Positions 38,173 to 47,316 are shown, numbered from the stretch's first letter. The stretch is 64,000 nt of DNA from Arthrobacter gengyunqii (GCF_023022985.1 NZ_CP095461.1:62001-126000); one strand, 5' to 3'. The notes: generated from the sequence alone by a model not told the origin. Numbers and translations: made by a program.

Positions 38173-40680
38173 ATGTTTGAAAGATTTACCGACCGTGCCC
38201 GTCGCGTTGTCGTGCTTGCCCAAGAAGAGGCTCGCATGCTCAACCACAACTACATCGGCACCGAGCACATCCTGCTCGGGCTCATTCATGAGGGCGAAGG
38301 TGTCGCAGCTAAGGCCCTTGAATCCCTGAGCATTTCACTCGGTGCCGTGCGTGAGCAGGTGCAGGAGATCATCGGTCAGGGCCAGCAGGCCCCGTCCGGC
38401 CACATCCCCTTCACCCCCCGCGCCAAGAAGGTTCTTGAGCTCTCGCTCCGGGAGGCCCTGCAGCTTGGCCACAACTACATCGGCACCGAGCACATCCTGC
38501 TCGGACTGATCCGTGAAGGCGAAGGCGTTGCAGCACAGGTGCTGGTCAAGCTTGGAGCTGACCTGAACCGGGTGCGCCAGCAGGTCATCCAGCTGCTCTC
38601 CGGCTACCAGGGCAAAGAACCCGTCAGCTCCGGCGGACAGCAGCAGGAAGGCCAGCCGGCAGGTTCGGTTGTCCTGGACCAGTTCGGCCGCAACCTCACC
38701 CAGGCTGCACGCGAGTCCAAGCTCGATCCGGTCATCGGACGCGAGCATGAGATGGAACGGGTCATGCAGGTCCTGTCCCGCCGCACCAAGAACAACCCTG
38801 TTCTGATCGGTGAGCCCGGCGTCGGCAAGACGGCAGTTGTTGAGGGACTGGCCCAGGCCATTGTCCGCGGCGATGTTCCCGAAACCATCAAGGACAAGCA
38901 GCTGTACACGCTTGACCTGGGTTCGCTCGTCGCCGGTTCCCGCTACCGCGGTGACTTTGAGGAACGCCTGAAGAAGGTCCTCAAGGAGATCCGCACCCGC
39001 GGAGACATCATCCTCTTCATCGATGAGATCCACACCCTTGTGGGCGCCGGTGCCGCTGAAGGCGCCATCGACGCAGCTTCCATCCTGAAGCCGATGCTGG
39101 CCCGCGGGGAACTGCAGACCATCGGTGCCACCACTTTGGACGAGTACCGCAAGCACATCGAGAAGGACGCAGCTCTGGAACGGCGTTTCCAGCCGATTCA
39201 GGTCAACGAGCCCTCCGTTGCGCACTCCATCGAAATCCTGAAGGGCCTGCGGGACCGCTACGAAGCGCATCACCGCGTGTCCATTACGGACGCCGCGCTG
39301 ACCTCTGCCGCAACTCTGGCCGAGCGCTACATCAGCGACCGCTTCCTTCCGGACAAGGCCATTGACCTGATCGATGAAGCCGGTGCCCGGCTGAGGATCC
39401 GCCGCATGACCGCGCCGCCGGAGCTCAAGGAAATTGACGAGCGCATTTCCGCGCTGAAGCTGGAAAAGGAATCAGCGATTGATTCCCAGGACTTCGAGGG
39501 CGCTGCCTCCCTGCGGGACAAGGAGCAGAAGCTCCAGGACCAGCGGGCGGAAAAGGAGCGTCAGTGGAAGTCCGGCGGCCTGGATGACATTGCCGAGGTG
39601 GATGAGGAACTCATCGCCGAGGTGCTGGCCAATTCCACCGGCATCCCCGTGGTCAAGCTCAGCGAGGAAGAATCCACGCGCCTGCTCAAGATGGAAGACG
39701 AGCTGCACAAGCGCGTTATCGGTCAGGACCAGGCGATCAAGTCCATCTCGCAGGCCATGCGCCGCACGCGGGCCGGCCTCAAGGATCCCAAGCGTCCGGG
39801 CGGTTCCTTCATCTTCGCCGGTCCCACCGGTGTGGGTAAGACGGAGCTCGCCAAGGCACTGGCGGAATTCCTCTTCGGTGACGAAGACGCGCTGATCACC
39901 TTGGACATGTCCGAATACTCCGAGAAGCACACTGTTTCCCGGCTCTTCGGTGCCCCTCCGGGATATGTCGGCTACGAAGAAGGCGGGCAGCTGACCGAAA
40001 AGGTCCGCCGCCGTCCGTTCTCCGTGGTGCTGTTCGACGAAGTTGAGAAGGCCCACGCTGACCTGTTCAACTCGCTGCTGCAGATCCTCGAAGACGGCCG
40101 CCTGACTGACAGCCAGGGCCGGGTGGTGGACTTCAAGAACACCATCATCATCATGACCACCAACCTGGGAACCCGGGATATCTCCAAGAGCGTCTCCACG
40201 GGGTTCCAGTCCGGCACGGACACCAAGACCGGTTACGACCGGATGCGGGCCCGGGTCACGGAAGAGCTGCGCCAGCACTTCCGCCCCGAATTCCTCAACC
40301 GTGTCGATGACACGGTGGTGTTCCCGCAGCTCACGCAGGACGAGATCGTTCAGATCGTGGACCTGTTCCTGGAACGCCTCGGCAAGCGCCTGGCAGACAA
40401 GGGAATGACCATCGAGCTGACCCCCGCGGCCAAGGAACTGCTGGCCACGCGCGGCTACGATCCCGCCATGGGTGCCCGGCCGCTGCGCCGGACCATCCAG
40501 CGCGAGATCGAGGACCAGCTCTCCGAGAAGATCCTGTTCGGAGATCTCAAGCCCGGCGAACTGGTATCTGTGGACGTGGAGGGCGAAGGAGACGACGCCA
40601 CCTTCACGTTCATCGGCCACGGCGTGCCGAAGGCGCTCGAAGAAGCTCCGTCTGCAATTGAGGCGGGCGTCGGGGACTAA
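38173..40680 (+). CDS. clpC: ClpC ATPase of the Clp protease
   Basis: 835 residues. The N-domain has two repeats (both with [13 protein letters not shown]). AAA-1 Walker [10 protein letters not shown] is near 213, the UVR/middle domain about 430-470, and AAA-2 Walker [10 protein letters not shown] near 549. A short acidic tail follows. It unfolds substrates for ClpP. ATG 38173 ([17 protein letters not shown]) is preferred over the GTG 9 bases upstream because AGGAG then lies at 8 bases. It has its own promoter and ClgR-like site. Confidence 0.96.
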   Translation: MFERFTDRARRVVVLAQEEARMLNHNYIGTEHILLGLIHEGEGVAAKALESLSISLGAVREQVQEIIGQGQQAPSGHIPFTPRAKKVLELSLREALQLGHNYIGTEHILLGLIREGEGVAAQVLVKLGADLNRVRQQVIQLLSGYQGKEPVSSGGQQQEGQPAGSVVLDQFGRNLTQAARESKLDPVIGREHEMERVMQVLSRRTKNNPVLIGEPGVGKTAVVEGLAQAIVRGDVPETIKDKQLYTLDLGSLVAGSRYRGDFEERLKKVLKEIRTRGDIILFIDEIHTLVGAGAAEGAIDAASILKPMLARGELQTIGATTLDEYRKHIEKDAALERRFQPIQVNEPSVAHSIEILKGLRDRYEAHHRVSITDAALTSAATLAERYISDRFLPDKAIDLIDEAGARLRIRRMTAPPELKEIDERISALKLEKESAIDSQDFEGAASLRDKEQKLQDQRAEKERQWKSGGLDDIAEVDEELIAEVLANSTGIPVVKLSEEESTRLLKMEDELHKRVIGQDQAIKSISQAMRRTRAGLKDPKRPGGSFIFAGPTGVGKTELAKALAEFLFGDEDALITLDMSEYSEKHTVSRLFGAPPGYVGYEEGGQLTEKVRRRPFSVVLFDEVEKAHADLFNSLLQILEDGRLTDSQGRVVDFKNTIIIMTTNLGTRDISKSVSTGFQSGTDTKTGYDRMRARVTEELRQHFRPEFLNRVDDTVVFPQLTQDEIVQIVDLFLERLGKRLADKGMTIELTPAAKELLATRGYDPAMGARPLRRTIQREIEDQLSEKILFGDLKPGELVSVDVEGEGDDATFTFIGHGVPKALEEAPSAIEAGVGD

Positions 40681-40718
40681 CCCCCGCGCAGCCTGAACAG
40701 CAGCACAGCTTGAACTGA

Positions 40719-40759
40719 CGAAAGGACCCGGCGGGCATTGCGCCCGCCGGGTCCTTTCG
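40719..40759 (+). terminator. clpC terminator
   Basis: CGAAAGGACCCGGCGGGC and its complement form a perfect 18-bp stem with loop ATTGC, followed by TCTTTCC. Confidence 0.8.
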
Positions 40760-40825
40760 TCTTTCCGCGTCACCTTCTGTTGCGTGTGTTGACGGCTGTT
40801 TTGCGCCCGGCCGTCCGTGCGGTCC

Positions 40826-40831
40826 TAGACT
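40826..40831 (+). promoter_or_regulatory. -10 box for a leaderless acetyltransferase mRNA
   Basis: TAGACT, then GATCCG, then GTG 40838. Confidence 0.6.
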
Positions 40832-40837
40832 GATCCG

Positions 40838-41353
40838 GTGACTTCCGAGACCACCATCACCGTCCGCCGTGCCCGCACCTCCGACGTCCCCCGCATCCGT
40901 TCGCTCGTGGCACCGCTGGCGGAGGAACGGATCCTGGTGGCGAAGGAAGCGGTTGCCTACTACGAAGGGCTGCAGGAATTCCGGATTGCGGAAGGGCCCG
41001 ACGGCGAGGTGGTGGGGTGCGGCGCGCTGCACGTGATGTGGGAAGACCTGGCCGAGGTCCGGACCCTGGCTGCGGACCGGCAGTGGCGCGGACGCGGAAT
41101 CGGCCACCTTCTGCTGGATACCCTGCTGGCCGACGCCGCCGAGATTGGAGTGGAACGGGTCTTCTGCCTGACCTTCGAGGTGGATTTCTTCCGCCGCCAC
41201 GGGTTCGAGGTGATGGCCAACCAGTCGGCGGTTGACCCGGAGGTCTACTCACAGCTGCTGCGGTCCCACGACGAGGGCGTGGCGGAGTTCCTGGATCTGG
41301 CCAGGGTCAAACCCAACACGCTGGGAAACACCAGGATGATCCGGAAACTGTAG
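40838..41353 (+). CDS. Amino-acid N-acetyltransferase (ArgA-like GNAT)
   Basis: 171 residues. The GNAT acetyl-CoA loop is RQWRGRGIGHLL, preceded by LAEVRTLAAD and followed by VFCLTFEVDFFRRHGFEV. The pattern matches the short ArgA of actinobacteria (as in M. tuberculosis Rv2747), which acetylates glutamate or glutamine to start arginine synthesis. No arg genes are adjacent, so the substrate is by similarity. Confidence 0.78.
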   Translation: MTSETTITVRRARTSDVPRIRSLVAPLAEERILVAKEAVAYYEGLQEFRIAEGPDGEVVGCGALHVMWEDLAEVRTLAADRQWRGRGIGHLLLDTLLADAAEIGVERVFCLTFEVDFFRRHGFEVMANQSAVDPEVYSQLLRSHDEGVAEFLDLARVKPNTLGNTRMIRKL

Positions 41354-41427
41354 ACACGGCCGCCCCTGCCGCCCGGCACCGCCGCCCCGTGTTCGCGAAC
41401 AGGTGAACTGCCCCGCAGCTGCTGGCC

Positions 41428-41447
41428 ATCCACCCGTACGGGTGGAT
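41428..41447. promoter_or_regulatory. Perfect 20-bp palindrome upstream of csbD
   Basis: ATCCACCCGTACGGGTGGAT reads the same on both strands with no loop. It lies 75 bases after the acetyltransferase and 88 before the CsbD start, just ahead of a GGGTACTTAGCAT promoter-like stretch. Best read as an operator for a dimeric regulator. Confidence 0.5.
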
Positions 41448-41534
41448 AAGCTCAGGGTACTTAGCATCATTCACGGTCCGGAGAAACGGCAGTCACTGCC
41501 GGCCGGATCAACGATCAGAAAGCGGGTTCCAATT

Positions 41535-41711
41535 ATGGGCGCAGATGACAAGGTGCAGAATTCAGCCGAAAAGCTTGGCGGCAAGGTCAAGGAAGGCCTC
41601 GGCAAAGCAACCGGCAACGAGAGCATGGAAGCTGAAGGACACGGCGACCAGGCCAAGGGCAGTGCCAAGCAGGCCGGCGAGAACATCAAGGATGCTTTCA
41701 AGGGCAAGTAG
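41535..41711 (+). CDS. CsbD-family stress protein
   Basis: 58 residues of the CsbD pattern: DKVQNSAEKLGGKVKEGLG, then GNESMEAEGHGDQAKG and KQAGENIKDAFKGK. These small hydrophilic proteins are induced by general stress in many bacteria; the molecular role is unknown. ATG 41535 begins the domain; only a weak ribosome site is seen. The strong hairpin after it suggests a highly expressed single-gene transcript. Confidence 0.85.
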   Translation: MGADDKVQNSAEKLGGKVKEGLGKATGNESMEAEGHGDQAKGSAKQAGENIKDAFKGK

Positions 41712-41735
41712 GACATAGCGGACATAACACGTCCC

Positions 41736-41776
41736 AACAGCTGTGGGAGGGGTCTAAGGCCCCTCCCACAGCTGTT
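41736..41776 (+). terminator. csbD terminator
   Basis: AACAGCTGTGGGAGGGG and CCCCTCCCACAGCTGTT form a perfect 17-bp stem with a 7-base loop, followed by TAATG. Confidence 0.8.
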
Positions 41777-41923
41777 TAATGCGATCCCTTCGGGTGCCTG
41801 TCCAGCAATCGGTGACGGGAGTAGGGTCAAAGGCAAAGCGGAAGTCTTTGCCGATCCCGAACTGACCTGCGCAGCGCCCCCGCGGCTGCGCGGGACGACG
41901 TGCACCAAAGGAGCTGCTGAACC

Positions 41924-42922
41924 ATGAAGAAGCTTATTAATGATCCGCGCCGGGTCGTTCCGGAATCCCTTGCCGGGTTCGGAATGGCCCATCATGATTT
42001 GGTCCGTGTGCACAGCGACCCGGACCTGGTCCTGCGGCGGGAGCCTTCGCAGGGGAAAGTTTCCCTGGTTTCGGGCGGCGGCAGCGGGCACGAGCCGCTG
42101 CACAGCGGCTACGTGGGCCATGGAATGCTTGACGCGGCAGTGCCGGGAGCCGTGTTCACGTCTCCCACCCCGGACCAGATTCTTCCTGCCATCACAGAAA
42201 CCGACACCGGAGCCGGGGTCCTGCTGATCGTCAAGAATTACACCGGAGACATCCTCAACTTCGAGACGGCGGCAGAACTTGCGCAGGCGGAGGGCGTCAC
42301 CGTCGTCACGGTGGTGGTCAATGACGACGTTGCGGTTGAAGATTCGCTGTACACGGCCGGTCGGCGCGGAGTCGCCGGAACAGTTCTGCTCGAGCGGATA
42401 GCAGGCGGTGCTGCAGAGCGGGGAGACACGCTGGAGCAGGTGGCCGCAGTGGCCGAGCGTGTCAACGCCAATGTCCGGTCCATGGGAGTGGCACTTGCAC
42501 CCTGCACCGTGCCGCACGCAGGTGAGCCAAGCTTCACGCTGGCGGACAACGAGATCGAGCTGGGCGTCGGAATCCACGGTGAGCCCGGACGGCACCGGAT
42601 GCCCATGGCGTCCGCCGACAGCATCACCGACCAACTGCTGGAGCCGGTCCTGCAGGACGTGGCGGCTGCTGCCGGCGATGAGGTGCTCCTGTTCGTCAAC
42701 GGTATGGGCGGAACCCCGCTGAGCGAGCTGTACATCATGTACCGCCGCGCAGCCGAAGTGCTGGCCGAGCGTGGCATCCGGGTGGAACGCTCCCTGGTGG
42801 GGAATTACATCACCGCCCTGGACATGCAGGGCGCTTCGGTGACAGTGCTCCGGTTGGATAATGAGCTGACGGAACTTTGGGACTCGCCGGTCAACACGCC
42901 GGCCCTGCGATGGGGGATGTGA
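41924..42922 (+). CDS. dhaK: PTS-dependent dihydroxyacetone kinase subunit DhaK
   Basis: 332 residues. GGGSGHEPLHSGYVG holds the active-site His56, and H218 (GVGIHGEPGRHR) is the residue that covalently binds dihydroxyacetone, at the same number as in E. coli. DhaK presents the substrate for phosphorylation. AAAGGAG precedes the ATG. First gene of dhaKLM; TAGGGT at 41829 is a possible -10 and a GCGCAGC/GCTGCGC hairpin lies in the leader. Confidence 0.94.
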   Translation: MKKLINDPRRVVPESLAGFGMAHHDLVRVHSDPDLVLRREPSQGKVSLVSGGGSGHEPLHSGYVGHGMLDAAVPGAVFTSPTPDQILPAITETDTGAGVLLIVKNYTGDILNFETAAELAQAEGVTVVTVVVNDDVAVEDSLYTAGRRGVAGTVLLERIAGGAAERGDTLEQVAAVAERVNANVRSMGVALAPCTVPHAGEPSFTLADNEIELGVGIHGEPGRHRMPMASADSITDQLLEPVLQDVAAAAGDEVLLFVNGMGGTPLSELYIMYRRAAEVLAERGIRVERSLVGNYITALDMQGASVTVLRLDNELTELWDSPVNTPALRWGM

Positions 42923-42924
42923 CC

Positions 42925-43566
42925 ATGTCATTGGATGCAAAGTGGGCGGCACAATGGATGCGCGCCTCAGCCGCCGCCATGGCGGAGAACCGGCAGCGCC
43001 TTATTGACCTGGACCGGGACATTGGCGACGCGGACCACGGAGAGAACATGGACCGAGGTTTCTCGGCTGTCGTGGAGAAGCTGGACGCGGACGGAACGCC
43101 TGCCACACCGGGAGACGTGATGAAGCTTGCGGCCATGACCCTGATGTCGAAGGTCGGCGGGGCCGCCGGGCCGCTGTACGGCACAGCCTTCCTGCGGGCC
43201 TCCACCGCGGCCGGCACTGCCGCGGAGCTGGATCCGGAGGCACTGGTTGCTGTGCTCACGGCCGCACGGGACGGAATCGTGGCCCGCGGAAAAGCCGAAG
43301 TTGGAGACAAGACCATGGTGGATGCCTGGACGCCGGCAGTAGAGGCAGCCCAGACATCAGCAGGGGCCCAGGCCGGACCGGCCGAGGTGCTGGCCGCAGC
43401 GGCGAACGGTGCCCGGGCGGGGCTGGCCGGCACTGAACCGCTGATCGCGCGCAAGGGACGGGCCAGCTACCTCGGAGAGCGCAGTGCAGGCCATCTTGAT
43501 CCCGGTGCTGCTTCCACGGTCTTGATCCTGCAGGCCGCGGCATCCACGGCGGAAGAGGGCGCATGA
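42925..43566 (+). CDS. dhaL: Dihydroxyacetone kinase subunit DhaL
   Basis: 213 residues. The DIGDADHGENMDRG stretch carries the Asp residues that bind Mg-ADP, and SKVGGAAGPLYGTAF and VGDKTMVDAW are family motifs. DhaL takes the phosphate from DhaM and passes it to dihydroxyacetone on DhaK. It starts 2 bases after dhaK and overlaps dhaM by ATGA. Confidence 0.93.
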   Translation: MSLDAKWAAQWMRASAAAMAENRQRLIDLDRDIGDADHGENMDRGFSAVVEKLDADGTPATPGDVMKLAAMTLMSKVGGAAGPLYGTAFLRASTAAGTAAELDPEALVAVLTAARDGIVARGKAEVGDKTMVDAWTPAVEAAQTSAGAQAGPAEVLAAAANGARAGLAGTEPLIARKGRASYLGERSAGHLDPGAASTVLILQAAASTAEEGA

Positions 43567-44306
43567 GTGTTGGACTGGTCATCGTTTCCCACAGCGCGAA
43601 ACTTGCTGAAGGCGTTCGGGAACTGGCGGAGCAGATGGCCCGGGACGTGAAAATCGAGACGGCCGGAGGTACGGACGACGGCGGGATCGGCACCAGCCTG
43701 GAAAAGATTTCCGCTGCCATTGCCGCAGCGGACACCGGCGACGGTGCCCTCCTCCTCGCAGACCTCGGATCGGCCGTGATGACTGCGGAAACGGCGGTGG
43801 AATTCCTGGACGATGACCAGCGCGCCCGCGTCCGGTTGGCCAACGCGCCCCTGGTCGAGGGGACGGTGGCGGCGGCAGTTGCCGCACAGAGCGGCAGAAC
43901 CCTGCAAGCCGTGCTGCAGGAAGCCGAGTCCGCCGGGGGAATCCCGGGGCAGGCAACCCCGCCGGCCGGGTCCGGGACCGGCACGGATGCTGCTGCGGGT
44001 GCCGGGGAGCCCGATGACGGGGCCGATGACCTCGATCCCGCCGATGACGATGTTCACACCGGTTCGTGGGAGCTCATCAACCCGGCGGGCCTGCATGCCC
44101 GGCCCGCAGCGGCCGTGGCACAGGCAATGGCGGATCTGGACGCTGAAGTCCGCATCAACGGGGTGGACGCCAAGTCCGTGATGATGCTGATGACTCTGGG
44201 CCTGGGTCAGGGTCAAACCCTGACCCTGACGGCACGCGGTCCCGATGCCGCCCGCGCAGTGGACATGATGGCTCTGGAAGTGCGGAACGGTTTCGGAGAG
44301 ATCTAG
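43563..44306 (+). CDS. dhaM: DhaM phosphotransferase (EIIA-HPr fusion)
   Basis: 247 residues in two domains. The EIIA-mannose-like part (1-130) has phospho-accepting H10 in VIVSHSAKLA. After an Ala/Asp/Gly linker (about 130-165), an HPr domain follows with H178 in NPAGLHARPAAAV. The EI-like third domain of E. coli DhaM is absent, so phosphate must come from a separate EI, which is encoded at the right edge of the window. It closes the dha operon; mutY faces it 10 bases away. Confidence 0.92.
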   Translation: MSVGLVIVSHSAKLAEGVRELAEQMARDVKIETAGGTDDGGIGTSLEKISAAIAAADTGDGALLLADLGSAVMTAETAVEFLDDDQRARVRLANAPLVEGTVAAAVAAQSGRTLQAVLQEAESAGGIPGQATPPAGSGTGTDAAAGAGEPDDGADDLDPADDDVHTGSWELINPAGLHARPAAAVAQAMADLDAEVRINGVDAKSVMMLMTLGLGQGQTLTLTARGPDAARAVDMMALEVRNGFGEI

Positions 44307-44316
44307 CCGGCAGTGA

Positions 44317-45279
44317 TCAAGCGGGAAGCTGCAGCCCCGCGTCGCTCTCCTCCGCCAGCTTGTCCGCCAGCAGGCCGGCCAGGGCACGCTCCAGCTGGCT
44401 GGCCGGAGCTCGCAGGGCATGCAGTTTGGACAGTGCGGCGGGCTCCGGATCCGCATCCTCCGCTGCGCCGTCCGCCGCCAACAGATCCGGCGGGCCGACC
44501 AGCAGTTTCCGCGGCACCGGCTCCCGGGCCTGGCGCAGCACGGCCATGAGGGCGCCGCGGACCTGCCGGTCCGTGCCGGCCCAGGTTTGGCCTTTGGGCA
44601 CATACTCTGGTGCGGGTTCCCCGGCTGCCACCCAGGCACACCGCCGCTGCACCGGGCACAGCGCGCACTTGGGCGACCGGGCAGTGCATACCAGGGCGCC
44701 GAGCTCCATGACGGAAGCGTTCCAGGCCACGGAAGCGGCGTCGTCGTCGGGCAGCAGTGCCACGGCCAGCCGCATTTCGGCGGCGTTCAGCGCCGGGGCG
44801 GGCAGCGCCTTGCCGGAGAGTGCGCGGGCGTGCACCCGGCGGATGTTGGTGTCCACCACCGTCTCCCGGCGGCCGAAGGCAAACGAGGCCACCGCCGCAG
44901 CGGTGTAGGTCCCCACACCGGGCAGGGTCAGCAGTTCGTCCCGGGTGCCGGGAACGGAGCCGTTGAAGCGCTCCGTCATGGCTGCCGCGGCGGCGTGAAG
45001 GCGCAGCGCCCGCCGGGGGTAGCCCAACCGTCCCCACGCGCGAACCGCCTCGCCGCTGGGTTCGGCGGCCAGGGCTGCAGGAGCGGGCCAGCGCTCCATC
45101 CACTGCTGCCACACCGGCAGGACCCGGATCACCGGGGTCTGCTGCAGCATGATTTCGCTGACGAACACACCCCAGGGGCTGCACTCCGGACGCCGCCATG
45201 GAAGATCGCGCGCATTGGCCGTAAACCAGCTAATGATCTCCGTATGCAGCTGCGGTGCCTGCTGCAGGCCCGGTTCCAT
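44317..45279 (-). CDS. mutY: A/G-specific adenine glycosylase
   Basis: 320 residues. Helix-hairpin-helix LPGVGTYTAAAVASFAF is followed by the catalytic Asp in VVDTNIRRV, and a 4Fe-4S motif C-x6-C-x2-C-x5-C (CTARSPKCALCPVQRRC). It removes adenine opposite 8-oxoguanine. MLQQTP is the lesion-contacting segment. The C-terminal Nudix-like domain is short, as in other actinobacteria. ATG 45279 has GAGGGAG upstream. TAGAGT lies upstream as a -10. Confidence 0.92.
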   Translation of the reverse strand: MEPGLQQAPQLHTEIISWFTANARDLPWRRPECSPWGVFVSEIMLQQTPVIRVLPVWQQWMERWPAPAALAAEPSGEAVRAWGRLGYPRRALRLHAAAAAMTERFNGSVPGTRDELLTLPGVGTYTAAAVASFAFGRRETVVDTNIRRVHARALSGKALPAPALNAAEMRLAVALLPDDDAASVAWNASVMELGALVCTARSPKCALCPVQRRCAWVAAGEPAPEYVPKGQTWAGTDRQVRGALMAVLRQAREPVPRKLLVGPPDLLAADGAAEDADPEPAALSKLHALRAPASQLERALAGLLADKLAEESDAGLQLPA

Positions 45280-45355
45280 GCAAATCTCCCTCGGTTATGA
45301 CCAGCAATACTCTACTAACCGGCGTGGTGCTCCCGGTAATCCGGAGCAGGGTACC

Positions 45356-45361
45356 TAGCCT
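45356..45361 (+). promoter_or_regulatory. -10 box for a leaderless membrane-protein gene
   Basis: TAGCCT, then TAAGTC, then ATG 45368. Confidence 0.6.
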
Positions 45362-45367
45362 TAAGTC

Positions 45368-46054
45368 ATGGTTGGGAATGCATCATCAAACAAGGCACCA
45401 GGGCGGCCCAGCCCGGCTGTCTACCGGCGGCGCAGGATCGTCGCCGGCATCCTCGCACTGCTGGTCGTCATTGGCCTCATCGCGGGCATCATCGCCGTGG
45501 CCGGCTGGCTGCGGGGGGACGACAGCGCGTCGGCCGCGGACACGGTCTCGGAAGCCACCATTCCCGGACCGGAGAGCAACCAGCCCGGTGCCGCCAACGC
45601 ATCCGGTGCGGCTACTGCTGCTCCGGCTCCGAAACCCACAGCGACGGAAAGCGCCGCCGCAGCACCTGCGCTCTGCCCGGCCGCCTCGGTGGGAGTCAGT
45701 GCCACCACCGACGCCCTGAGCTACGCCGCGGGCGTGACGCCGGTGCTGACCATGACGGTCACCAATACCGGAGCCGAGCCCTGCGACGTCAATGTGGGCA
45801 CCAGCCAGATGGAGTTCATTGTCACCAGCGGCTCAGACCGGATCTTCTCCTCGGAGGACTGCCAGCAGGCCGGCGAGGATCTCTTCAAGACCATCGAACC
45901 GAACACTGTGGAGACGGCCAAGTTCACCTGGGACCGCCAGCGCTCAGCGCCCGGCTGCTCGGAAGTGGCCAGCAACCCCAACCCGGGAACCTACACCTTT
46001 ACGGCGCGGCTCGGAGACATCAGCAGCGAACGAACCACCTTCGAACTCGAGTAA
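45368..46054 (+). CDS. Membrane-anchored extracytoplasmic protein of unknown function
   Basis: 228 residues. A basic N-terminus and one membrane segment (about 22-45) are followed by an Ala/Ser/Pro/Thr linker and a C-terminal domain of about 130 residues that looks like a beta-sandwich (LTMTVTNTGAEPCDVNVG, CSEVASNPNPGTYTFTARL) with four Cys, probably two disulfides. Divergent from mutY, convergent with disA. No enzyme motif; I do not recognise a named family with confidence. Confidence 0.65.
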   Translation: MVGNASSNKAPGRPSPAVYRRRRIVAGILALLVVIGLIAGIIAVAGWLRGDDSASAADTVSEATIPGPESNQPGAANASGAATAAPAPKPTATESAAAAPALCPAASVGVSATTDALSYAAGVTPVLTMTVTNTGAEPCDVNVGTSQMEFIVTSGSDRIFSSEDCQQAGEDLFKTIEPNTVETAKFTWDRQRSAPGCSEVASNPNPGTYTFTARLGDISSERTTFELE

Positions 46055-46061
46055 CAACCCG

Positions 46062-47138
46062 TTACATAAAACGGTCGAGCAGGCTGGTCTCCGCAATGCG
46101 GGAGAGCCCCTCGCGCACTGTCCGGGCACGCTGCTCGCCGATGCCGTCCACCGTCATCAGGTCATCGATGTTGGCGGCCATCAGGTTCTGCAGGCCGCCG
46201 AAATGGTCCACCAGCCGGTTGGAGACCGCCGGCGGCACTGACTTGATGTTGCTGAGCAGCCGGTAACCTCGCGGCTGCACCACGGCCTCGAGTGAATCCT
46301 GGCCGGGCTGGAAGCCGACGACGGCGGCAATCTTGCTCAAGTCGATCATGTCGGAGGAGCTGAGGTTCTGCAGCGTGGCCACCTGGTCTTCGGGCCGCTG
46401 GGTGCCGTCCTGCAGGTCCGCGTAGTCCCGGACGATCATTTCACTGCCCGGCCCCAGGCCGGCGGTGAGTTCCTCGAGCTGCAGGGACAGCAGGCGGCCG
46501 TCCACGCCGAGTTCGAGGACATACTGGGAGATTTCCTCGGAAATCCGGCGGACCATTTCCTGGCGCTGCAGGGTGACTGCCACATCCCGGACCGTGACCA
46601 TGGCTTCGATTTCCAGGGCGGAGAGGGAATTGGTGACCTGGTCCAGGCGCGCACGGTAGCGTTCCAGGGTGGCCAGGGCCTGGTTGGCGCGGGCCAGCAC
46701 CGGCTCGGAGCCCTCCAGAACATGGCGCAGCCCGCCCACGTAAAGCTGGATGATCTGCATGGACTGGCTGACCGAGATGACGGGGAACCCGGTCTCAATG
46801 GCCACCCGCTCCGCGGTGCGGTGGCGGGTGCCCGATTCATGGGTCTCAATGGTGTGGTCCGGGACCAGCTGCACTGCTGCCCGGAGAATGGTCTTGGCGT
46901 CCTTGTCGCAGACTATGGCGCCATCCATCTTGGCCAGCTCGCGCAGGCGGGTGGGGGAAAAATCGATGCCGATGTCGAATCCGCCGGAGCAGATGGAGTC
47001 AACGGTGCGGTCAAAGCCCAAGACGATGAGGGCGCCGGTGCGGCCGCGCAGGATGCGTTCGAGGCCGTCGCGGAGCTCCGTTCCCGGGGCTACCCTGGCA
47101 AGGGTGGCTTTCAGTGAATCTTCGGGACTTCGTGCCAC
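46062..47138 (-). CDS. disA: DisA, diadenylate cyclase / DNA integrity scanning protein
   Basis: 358 residues. The DAC domain has DGA (LAKMDGAIV, near 71) and RHR (GTRHRTAER, near 107); a helical linker and a C-terminal HhH DNA-binding domain (DLMTVDGIGEQRARTVREGL) follow. It makes c-di-AMP and senses DNA junctions. GTG 47138 is preferred: AAGGAAG lies upstream and the numbering matches M. tuberculosis DisA. The frame is open to GTG 47186. A short leaderless ORF ends 2 bases before this start. RadA, a known DisA partner, is next upstream. Confidence 0.92.
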   Translation of the reverse strand: MARSPEDSLKATLARVAPGTELRDGLERILRGRTGALIVLGFDRTVDSICSGGFDIGIDFSPTRLRELAKMDGAIVCDKDAKTILRAAVQLVPDHTIETHESGTRHRTAERVAIETGFPVISVSQSMQIIQLYVGGLRHVLEGSEPVLARANQALATLERYRARLDQVTNSLSALEIEAMVTVRDVAVTLQRQEMVRRISEEISQYVLELGVDGRLLSLQLEELTAGLGPGSEMIVRDYADLQDGTQRPEDQVATLQNLSSSDMIDLSKIAAVVGFQPGQDSLEAVVQPRGYRLLSNIKSVPPAVSNRLVDHFGGLQNLMAANIDDLMTVDGIGEQRARTVREGLSRIAETSLLDRFM

Positions 47139-47140
47139 GG

Positions 47141-47197
47141 TCACTTCCTTCCGGCCGTCGGGCCCACTGGCGTTCTGGGCGGACACTGCACAGACAC
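47141..47197 (-). CDS. Putative leaderless 18-codon uORF before disA
   Basis: GTG TCT GTG CAG ... AGG AAG TGA, peptide VSVQCPPRTPVGPTAGRK. TACTAT (47210-47205) lies 7 bases before its GTG, so it would be the first codon of the mRNA. Its TGA ends 2 bases before GTG 47138 of disA, and its last codons form the disA ribosome site. It runs in another frame than disA. Not proven to be translated. Confidence 0.45.
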   Translation of the reverse strand: MSVQCPPRTPVGPTAGRK

Positions 47198-47204
47198 TTT
47201 CCCT

Positions 47205-47210
47205 ATAGTA
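47205..47210 (-). promoter_or_regulatory. -10 box for disA and its uORF
   Basis: TACTAT, 7 bases before GTG 47197, within TACTATAGGG. Confidence 0.55.
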
Positions 47211-47316
47211 GTGGTCCGGGACGGGACAATGGCCACCTTTGTGCCGTGCAACGCGCAGAGTTGCGCCCGGACCGCACTGACGTGTGCTGCATCAGACGCG
47301 GAAGGATCCGGCTGTC

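Noticed and set aside
39472..40773. A 433-codon open frame antisense to clpC, running through its terminator
   Set aside because: It crosses the 18-bp clpC hairpin and mirrors conserved ClpC sequence.
41471..42952. A 493-codon open frame antisense to csbD and dhaK
   Set aside because: It runs through the csbD terminator and the dhaK active-site region; the sense genes are certain.
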